A stretch of 64,000 bases of DNA from Kalaharituber pfeilii. Lineage: Eukaryota > Ascomycota > Pezizomycetes > Pezizales > Pezizaceae. A program made the position numbers and the translations under genes. Under the pieces are notes generated by a model. That model did not search any database and was not told the DNA's origin. It worked only from the letters and a program-made list of their open reading frames with translations. Positions 56,994-64,000 of the stretch are shown here, one piece after another; the stretch's first letter is position 1; every line of letters starts with the position of its first letter. Location: NCBI GenBank assembly GCA_015179045.1, contig WHUZ01000014.1, positions 372,001 to 436,000 on the forward strand, given 5' to 3'.

Positions 56994-58628
56994 TTACTGA
57001 GCCTTCTTGGCCTTTGCACGCGCGGTGTTCATCTTCCTCAGCTTATTCTGCCTCTGGCTTTCAATCCCATACAAGAAGCCCCCGCCGAAGACAACTGTAG
57101 CGCCAAGTAAGACTTGCACATGTAGCTCGTTACCAAACAGCCAAATGCTCAATAACAGACTCACGAGTTTTCGAATGTTGAGAACAATAGTTACGGTTAG
57201 CGCGGAGGAGACTGAGCCGAGAATGTTGACACCACGGATGCAGAGGTATTGGGTAAGGGAGTTTAGAACGAGGTAAAAGAGCTGGCGGGGAATTCGGATG
57301 CCGGAGATGAAGAGGGGTAGCGGGAGCGAGGCGTAGGAGGCCCATTCTTTGATTGGGAGAGGAGGGGAGTTGAGGAGAGCGTTAAATTGGGAGCTAATGC
57401 CTTTGGAAAAGGGGAGGAAGAGGAAGAGAGCAAGAGCGTGCTAGCATGCAAGTTAGTCATCTGTTCAAAGATACGTAAGATAGTAGCAGTATACAGTATA
57501 GAACAGCCCTTCACGCCAATTGGAGCCGTATTTGGCATAGGTGGCTTCCACGTACAGACCCATGAATGCCGAAAGCACTTGGGCAATGAACAATATGCTT
57601 AAACCTGCTACAAATTGAGTCCCAGAAGATTCGGTACCGTTCTGCGGTATGTAAGTGACTATTCACAAATCATCCGGTGAACAAAATGGCCTACCTTTGA
57701 CTTGGCGTCTCCGAGAGCAGATATGACTATCCCGATAGACAGTATCAAGACAGAGAAAACTTGCAATCTGCTATATCTATATACACTGTTAGCACTTATC
57801 ACTGTGTACATATGTGGAACGCTCCAACCTCTTTCCGAAAAGGCACCCAATAAGCATGGTTGTCATACTCCCGCCACTTCGTAGGATGATATGGACTGGC
57901 ACGGAGATGTTGAAACCAAAGGCATAGTTGTTCAGAACAGAGACACTAAAGAACAACACAATCTGACCAAGCCAACGGATTATCGGGATCTGGTTCGGTT
58001 TCAAGAGGGTTGGTGATGTGCGATCGAAATGATAATAGAACCCTTCAGCTGCCACCAGGAGGAATTGTGCAAAAGTAATGAGATGACCTGTGCTGTTGTA
58101 TTAGGCTCGAGCTTGTCTAGTTCAACTCCTGTCCGACGTACCGCTTTGAGGCTCTTCTCTAACGACCGTCAGCACTGAAAACTCAACTTGTAACACAACA
58201 GATAAAGGTTCAGCTCACTTCACGATAGCCTCCAGAGCAAACACCTGCATGTCGGAATCACAGAATCAGCACAACGCCCCAGCTTCAGAACCCAAAGCCA
58301 TACCGTTTGGCAAGAAATTTCTCACATTGGAACAACAACCTCCGAAGATCAGACTGATCATGACAAATGTTTGCACCCACATTGGTATGGTCGTCTGAGC
58401 AAGTGCCGAAATCCCAAAGGCCGGCTTGGGAAGCCCATTGGCAGCAACTGCTTCGAGGTGAGGCCGGGCATTGATCTGGCTAGTAGTTGCTGGAGAGATT
58501 GAGCGTTCAGTGACTGTGATGTCGTCCGTTGTTGCGGCCGGTGCCTGTTGCGGTGGGGCAGGCGGCGGTGAAGCCACGTTTAGAACACTTTTGTTGCGGC
58601 TCTTGCGGCTTGAAGCTCCTTTGCCCAT
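56994..58628 (-). CDS. YEA4/SLC35B4-type UDP-N-acetylglucosamine transporter
   Basis: Seven exons (58326-58628, 58219-58244, 58142-58158, 57829-58087, 57695-57776, 57495-57641, 56994-57440) total 1281 nt, 426 aa. The first 70 residues are a basic, Ser/Pro/Ala-rich cytosolic extension. After it come about ten hydrophobic helices typical of the UAA nucleotide-sugar transporter family. Family blocks are IFGGCCSNVFALEAIVK, HLITFAQFL, LNNYAFGFNISVPVHIILRS (the most diagnostic), GDAKSK and ESQRQNKL. The C-terminus ends ARAKAKKAQ, an ER-retrieval-like lysine signal. The protein should carry UDP-GlcNAc (perhaps UDP-xylose) across the ER or Golgi membrane for chitin and glycan synthesis. Exons of 26 and 17 bp are unusual but needed for the frame. 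Confidence 0.9.
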
Positions 58629-59110
58629 CTTGAAACGTTGCTTTGAGTTTCAGCAGCGCACACAAGTGCAGAGAGCAAACACTTTTTCAAGATTACCTCC
58701 TTTGGCAATGTGAATATGTTGGTGAAGACTTTTTCCTATTGAAGCTGGAAGCAATATCAAATGTTGGGGATGCAGGGCCGTAATGATATGAGAGGGCGAG
58801 TGCCGAGAGGCCTTTTTGCACGGTTAATATGAGGGGGAAATGAAACCGGACAATATTGACACTGGATGCTGCTGCTGCTGGATTCCAGTGACGGCTCACT
58901 TGAAGGGGGGGGGGGGGGGAGGGGGTCTTTTTTTTTTTTTTTTTTTTCCCCGATCTGAGTGCTACTTTGCTTAGTTGGTTAATTCTCTAGCGAGACGCTG
59001 GGATGATACCGACTCCTTCAAGTCCAAGTAGGTCTTTCTGTTGCAGGCAAAGTGCAGCCTGGTACTCGGCTATCGCCGTTTATGTAAATCGCCTTTGATT
59101 TCGTTATTTT

Positions 59111-59141
<31 letters not shown>

Positions 59142-59147
59142 TTTTTT
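59111..59147. repeat. (TTTA)n microsatellite
   Basis: About nine uninterrupted TTTA units. Confidence 0.95.
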
Positions 59148-59569
59148 TCCCTCCTTTCGCTGAAACCCTTCCTTTGTGTGCCAGTGAGCAGAAGTCTGTT
59201 GACGTGTGATTGGGCCTGGGTGGACTGTTTCCCATGTGGCCAAACGTGTATGGAACGGGACGGGGCCGGGCAGCAGGCCGCAGCAGTCGCCGTTAACGCT
59301 GGGGAAAGAACCGAGAGCGCTCGCTCTGGCGTGTTAGGACAGAACGGCCATACTAGTACAGAGCAGATGGATTCCATGCGAAGTGCAAGCACTCTAGGTG
59401 GTGCAGCTGGTTAGTGTGGTCTCGGAAAGGCGTGTGCTGGGATGGTGGGTGATCTACGGTCAGGAACCAGCACAGGCCGACACTGGGGGGGCGGGGGGGA
59501 GGGTGGTCGTGCACGGCAGCAGCATCCAGCAGCGGCAGGGCACTGTGAACGCGAGAACGAGGGTGGGGC

Positions 59570-59697
59570 GGGGGCGGGGCGGGGCGGGGCGGGGGGACGC
59601 AGAGTCGAGCCGGGGGGCGGGGGCGGGGGAGGGGGAAGGGGACGGGGACGGGGACGGGGACGGGGACGGGGACGGGGACGGGGACGGGGACGGGCTG
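59570..59697. repeat. GGGGC/GGGGAC tandem tract
   Basis: GGGGC repeats at 59570-59595 lead into nine or more perfect GGGGAC units at 59638-59694. The plus strand is strongly G-rich and could form G-quadruplexes. The minus-strand frame reads PSPSPSPS or RPRPRPRP, which explains the spurious ORFs. Confidence 0.95.
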
Positions 59698-60219
59698 GAG
59701 GCCGGGGAGGACGCATGCATGGGCAATGGGCGGCCGATGCTGCATCGCGTTTCGGGGGCACAATATGTGCTATGCAGCTGCTCGTCGGCGGAGCACTCCA
59801 CATGCTCGTGCTGTGCAGTCGGCGCGCAGGTCAATCAAGCAGCGCGCTCTCTCCAGCAGATCCAGCAGAGCCGCTTGGGCGCAAGCATCGAGTGCCCGTC
59901 CCCGTACATCGCGGTACATACTTGCAGGTACAAGTGCAAGTATGTATCAGGCCCTCGCTCGCGCCCCTGAGCGCCACCGCAGCTCCCCTCACAGATCTGT
60001 GCCATCCCCCCCCCCTCCCCCCCTCCACCCGCACCTCGTCCGCTCCGATCAAGCGCCATCCCAGGCCCTTCTCTCCCCCCCACCCCCCACCTCCCCACCC
60101 CATCTCCCCCCCCCCCCCCCCCCCCCCCCAGCCTTCCTTCGCTCAACCATGAAGCATCCTTCCTCCACTTGATTGAGAGAAGACGTATGATAGCACCCTT
60201 TACATTTTGGTAGCTCATA

Positions 60220-61412
60220 ATGGCGCCTGAGCAGCACTCTCATCCTGTCTCACTGATACCTGGTGTGGCCCCTTCTGCAAGGCCAATCGTCAGAGAGTCT
60301 CTCACCTACACAGCAAGGTAAGCCAATTAATGATAGCACCCCCCCCCTCCCCCCCCCCTCCCCCCCCTTCCCCGCCTTCCCACGCACACACACACACCCT
60401 CCCCTCCCCCCCCCCACTGTTTTGCCTGCAAGTCACGTGTGGAAGTTGCCTCTGACATGAAGCTCGTTCAAACAGCTACTGTGAAGAGAACATCTATCTC
60501 ATCCTGAGAGACTACGTTGATCCATCACAGCTTGACCAGTACACCGTAGTCTTTATATCGAATACCCAAAGTACGGCAACCCTCTGCAGTCTGTTGAGCT
60601 ACATAGCTGCTCCGTGAGGCTGACGCATGCACTTTTGAAAAGAGTGTGTTCCGCTATTCTATCAGCGCATTGCGCAGGGGAACCTCCCCGTTTGCTGGGT
60701 ACGTATTTTCCGTGGACATACGTCGTACCCTCTCAAGGCAAATCCGGCTCTAGCTGACACCAACATACGATTGCTTGCGGCTGCAGGACTACCATGTTAT
60801 TCTACTTCACACTTCTCCAATTACAAAGCTTACCTCAGTTTACGACTTTGATACTCAACTCACTCCCTTCCCTCTCTCGTTTCGAGATTACTTCCTCCCC
60901 ACTCTCAACGGCCCCTCCCCGTGGCCCTCATGGCCTGTCGAGGTTGTTGAGGCAATACAAGAAACCATTTCGCGCAATCCCCGAAGGTACAAGCTGATCA
61001 AGGGTCGGGACTATCTTCGGCTATTCGCCAGCAGTAGAAGGCACATGCTCAAGAAGATATTATCCCCACTACGACCAAGCACGGCAGGGGCCCCGGCAAG
61101 TCCGACTGGGGAAGTTGGAGAACCTGCAGCTCCGGCCACGGCCGAGGTTGAGATATATGTAGCGCCTCCGCCGTTGTATCCTCCCATTAGAACAGAAGGT
61201 AGGTGACCTTTTAATCTGGTCCAAAATGAATTAAGAGCACACAATGTACTGGGCTTGGAGTTCGACTTACCATGAATTTTGCAGAATCCGAGTGCACACT
61301 GCAAAAATTTCTGGACTTTTCACCCTCATGGAGTGATTGCGACTTCGGCAGAATTGTAGACGAGTGGGCCTTTTTGAACGAATTTTCGGATCAGAATAGT
61401 ACCAGTATATGA
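60220..61412 (+). CDS. Protein N-terminal glutamine amidohydrolase (NTAQ1-like)
   Basis: Five exons (60220-60317, 60476-60570, 60643-60698, 60787-61198, 61285-61412) give 789 nt, 262 aa, somewhat longer than animal NTAQ1. The catalytic triad of the family is visible: Cys in TASYCEENIY (spanning the exon 1/2 junction), His in DYHVILLH and Asp in YDFDTQL. VVFISN, FYQRIAQGNLPVCW, RDYLRLFASSRRHM, PPPLYPPI and the final FLDFSPSWSDCDFG are further family blocks. The enzyme deamidates N-terminal Gln to Glu and so feeds the arginine branch of the N-degron pathway. The acceptor before exon 3 is GAAAAG, chosen because it restores the frame. Exon 4 carries a fungal Ala/Pro-rich insert around residues 190-220. 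The start ATG is the first upstream in frame. Confidence 0.9.
60336..60418. repeat. C-rich tract inside NTAQ1 intron 1
   Basis: Poly(C) blocks broken by T, and an ACACAC stretch, fill most of the first intron (60318-60475). Confidence 0.85.
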
Positions 61413-61749
61413 TAAGGAGTGGCCTATTCGCCACATGTTCATTTTGTTGGGACTTCCTCGCACACTTCGTTGAAATACCCATATTGAATCATAAAAAAAT
61501 ATGTACAGTATTTCTAAGAGGCCCTTAAAGTGGGGCTAATAATGTGAAAGTATATACAGGCATCTCCTGAACCCAAGCGTGATTATTATTACCCTAATTG
61601 TCAAATACCTTGATTTCCATGTAATATATCCCAAATCAAGCATATCAAGCTCATTTTCATACCATCCCGGAAACAATATTCTTACACACTCCGGTAGTCA
61701 CGAGACTAGTCCTCCGTCACTTGAGCATCCTCATGTTACTACCCACTTT
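61413..61749. terminator. Shared 3' intergenic region of convergent NTAQ1 and ALG6
   Basis: The 337 bp between the two stop codons are AT-rich (for example AATCATAAAAAAATATGTAC near 61487) and must contain the 3' ends of both transcripts. I cannot place exact polyadenylation sites. Overlapping 3' UTRs are likely. Confidence 0.5.
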
Positions 61750-63599
61750 CTACTCCCTCTTCCTCTTCCCTGTCAGCCTCGTCCTCTCCTTCCACAACCG
61801 TGTCATCGTCCACAAATACATCAACGCAAACGCGCCAAAACACAGCACCACATTCCCAACAACCCAGATATCAGGGTACCTGCTCAACCTCTCTTTGGGT
61901 ACCAGCAATTCCGCGACATGCAAGATTCCAATTCCGGCATAGGTACCGACATGGATGAGCTTTGATATCGGGTTGGTCGGAAAACGGTACTTGCCGCCCA
62001 TTAACCACGCCCAGAAGGCCGTCATGACGGTGTACTGAAGTGCGAGCCCGTCGCGCTTGAGGAGCGGCCACATGCTGAACATGGAGACGGTGTTGACCCA
62101 GGTGACCCATGAAATTGTGTCTCGGTCTAGCCCGCCCGCAAGAAGCAAGGTTGCTGGCATGAGTGGAAGCAGGACAGACTTCTCGTGCACCTGGAACGAG
62201 AACAAAAAGAAACCCCAAGCACACGCGGAGAGGCCGAGCGGCAAGAGGTGTTTCTTGGGATACAGGAAGAGAATGGAGCACGGTGGGAGGATTGCGGCTA
62301 AAGTTGCGAGCAGACTCACGCGCTGGAGTGTCGCAGGAGCAAAGATCTCGCGGAATTTGACTGCAATATTGAGCGCGCACCAAAAGTTGGCGACTTTATC
62401 TTCCCAAAGCCCGCGGGCAAAGGGAAATACGCGGAATAGGCATTGCGAGATTTGTGAAACACCCCCAGAAAGGAGAAGCGGTGCGAAGATGATGGTGAAG
62501 GTTGCGATGACGGTGATGCCGATGAGGAGGAGCTGAAGGATGTTGATGCGCGGAAAGACGCAGAGGCCAAGCAGGTATGCAAAGATTGCGGGGGAATAGT
62601 ACAGGCCCATTTGCTTGAACGAGAGGGAGAGGACGAAGAAGAATGAGCCCCATAGTAAGCGGTCCTTGAGAAAGGAGCAGAGGGCGAGGAGAGTGAACCC
62701 GAGCATGACGCCGTTGTACTGAAAGTGCCCGTGGTCGATAAGCATGAGGGCAGGCTGTAGTAGGATGGCAGCTAGCGCGATGGCTTGGTCGTATTTGCTC
62801 ATTTCAGAGCGCTTGCCGGATTCACGGACGTATATGATGACGCCGGGGATATAGGTGAAGTATTCGGAGAAGACGACTGTCGCACGCATGTAGACTTTGA
62901 GGTTGTAGTCGTCGAGAGTCCGAGACTTGTAAAGTTCGAACCATGCGGGGTTGATTACGGAGCCGCTGGAGAAGATGTTAGTGAGTGTAAGATGGTGAAT
63001 GGTGGGAGGTGAGGAGAGAGACATACATTTTCCCCAAGAGCCAGCTGTGATACGCGGTCAGTGGGGGATAGTCAAGGCCCCACCATTGGAGATCGTGCCA
63101 ATACCATTCTTTAGGAGGTAGGTGTGCGGTGATTTCCATCCAGTGCCTTTGAGCCTCAAAGTCTCCATGCATTGGGGGTGAAGCCATTCCTAGTACATAT
63201 CGAGTTCTGCATGTCAGTGGATGCACGCCTCTTGCCTGCTTGGATCCATCTCGTCGTTTCAAGTTGCGCACCTGAGTACGGGCCTAACCCGACCGCCCAC
63301 CGAAACAGAAACGCAACCATCAGTAACACTGGCACTACAAGCCATTGCGACGATGCAGACCGCAGTGGATGCAGAAACGATGCAAGCGGGAATGGCAGTG
63401 CGGGGAGGGCGAACGAAACCGAGCGATTCGGCTTCTTTTTCGACTTCGCCTTTGACGGCGACGCTAGTGAGGACTTCTTTGCAGCAGGAACGGGGGTCGT
63501 CGGTCGAGCGTGGTCGGCGGTCGCAGCTAATGCTGATGAAGATGAGGGCGAGGATGCGGATGCCATTGCCATTGCGGATGTACGTGTGTGGAATGGCAA
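61750..63599 (-). CDS. ALG6: ALG6, dolichyl-P-Glc:Man9GlcNAc2-PP-dolichol alpha-1,3-glucosyltransferase
   Basis: Three exons (63272-63599, 63027-63189, 61750-62965) total 1707 nt, 568 aa. A second in-frame Met at 63572 would give 559 aa. The N-terminus is a Ser/Ala-rich and then lysine-rich cytosolic segment. It is followed by a first membrane helix and the lumenal catalytic loop [20 protein letters not shown], with [20 protein letters not shown]; the Asp of GDFEAQRHW is the expected catalytic base of this GT57 family. [40 protein letters not shown] and HEKSVLLP follow. The polytopic ER protein adds the first glucose to the lipid-linked oligosaccharide for N-glycosylation. [13 protein letters not shown] motifs separate it from ALG8 only weakly, but [15 protein letters not shown] favours ALG6. 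It ends with the basic TGKRKRE. Confidence 0.95.
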
Positions 63600-64000
63600 T
63601 TTATTTATATTTTGCGCACCGCATGTAAGGCGGTATATTGAAGGAACTGATTGATTTCAGCTGGAAGTGGGCCCTGAATGATGCAAGCTACTCCGGTGGT
63701 GTCTGTCAATTGGAGGGGGTGTTGCAAATCCTCTCCTTGTGCTGGTGCAATGTGGTCTTGCTCTGCCGTTCTCCGCTCTGGCTTGCGGTCGAATTTGCAC
63801 GAGTTTGAGTCCTCGAGATGAGACACCCGCAGCGGACGCAGGAGCAGGTGCAGTGCCTCTCTCCTAGTTGTCGAGTAGGGAAAGCTGTCAAGTTCCGCAG
63901 ACGCGTGCTGGGCCAGCAAGGCTGTCGCAGCAGACTAGGCCTATTGTGGCTTAGTGGTACCGCTTCCTGGCAGCCCTTCCTGAGCCTAGTGCAGTACCTG
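63600..64000. other. ALG6 upstream region and right edge
   Basis: The region should hold the ALG6 promoter. A minus ORF of about 100 codons at 63605-63919 lacks motifs. The word TGTGGCTTAGTGGTACCGCT at 63946-63965 looks like a tRNA A box and D arm, but the window ends before a complete tRNA could be seen. Confidence 0.4.

Larger units (their letters stand above)
58629..60219. other. Low-complexity divergent promoter region
   Basis: This region separates the transporter (-) and NTAQ1 (+) genes. It contains a G then T homopolymer block (58904-58947), a TTTA microsatellite (59111-59147), a GGGGAC microsatellite (59638-59694) and poly(C) tracts (60006-60130). Large ORFs at 59353-60172 are by-products of these tracts in several frames, and none is a credible gene. 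Promoters of both genes must lie here. Confidence 0.6.

Noticed and set aside
59353..60172. Several long overlapping ORFs (up to 236 codons) on both strands
   Set aside because: They arise from GGGGAC and poly(C) microsatellites, encode only Gly/Arg or Pro/Ser/Arg repeats, and appear in all frames at once.
63940..64000. A-box-like TGGCTTAGTGGTA as the start of a tRNA gene at the right edge
   Set aside because: The window ends before anticodon and T arms could be verified, and the acceptor and D stems are not convincing.

Overview
The window is nuclear DNA from a filamentous ascomycete. Genes carry many short GT-AG introns (about 50-110 bp), the recognisable proteins are fungal, and the first gene is an alpha-1,4-glucan lyase. 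That enzyme is known in fungi mainly from morel- and cup-fungus relatives (Pezizales), so a member of Pezizomycetes, Morchella- or Tuber-like, is the best guess. The heavy load of transposon relics fits such an expanded genome. The organism call is inference from family knowledge, not a database match.

Layout. (1) 1.7-6.1 kb: an intact 18-exon alpha-1,4-glucan lyase gene on the minus strand. (2) 6.1-47 kb: a repeat-dominated desert. It holds short poly(A)-tailed retroposons with target-site duplications (TSDs), broken non-LTR retrotransposon (LINE) fragments (reverse transcriptase, RNase H and gag-like pieces at 24-28 kb), terminal-inverted-repeat (TIR) elements of at least four families, a DDE transposase relic (45.8-46.15 kb), and decayed host genes: a GH35 beta-galactosidase (36.2-39.85 kb), a berberine-bridge-type FAD oxidase (44 kb) and an unrecognised gene (17.3-18.9 kb). 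One small gene in this desert looks intact, a CsbD/cruciform-recognition-like protein at 33.6-34.2 kb. (3) 47.7-63.6 kb: a normal gene-rich block, with a putative GRF-zinc-finger coiled-coil protein (-), the spindle-checkpoint kinase MPS1 (+), a YEA4-type UDP-GlcNAc transporter (-), the N-terminal glutamine amidase NTAQ1 (+) and the ER glucosyltransferase ALG6 (-). NTAQ1 and ALG6 converge with 337 bp between their stop codons.

The intact genes do not form a pathway cluster. The lyase degrades alpha-glucan to 1,5-anhydrofructose. ALG6 and the UDP-GlcNAc transporter both serve ER/Golgi glycan assembly. NTAQ1 acts in the N-degron pathway and MPS1 in mitosis. Six spliced models were built by hand from exon reading frames and splice sites: lyase 1071 aa, MPS1 843 aa, transporter 426 aa, NTAQ1 262 aa, ALG6 568 aa and GRF-like 443 aa. 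All have total lengths divisible by three with no internal stop.

The most unusual signal is a set of at least seven tiny insertions. Each consists of about 38-40 nt of one conserved sequence plus a poly(A) tail, nearly all begin at the same nucleotide, and most are flanked by 10-14 bp TSDs. A second tail family and a longer class of the first are also present. No CRISPR array, rRNA gene or convincing tRNA was found.
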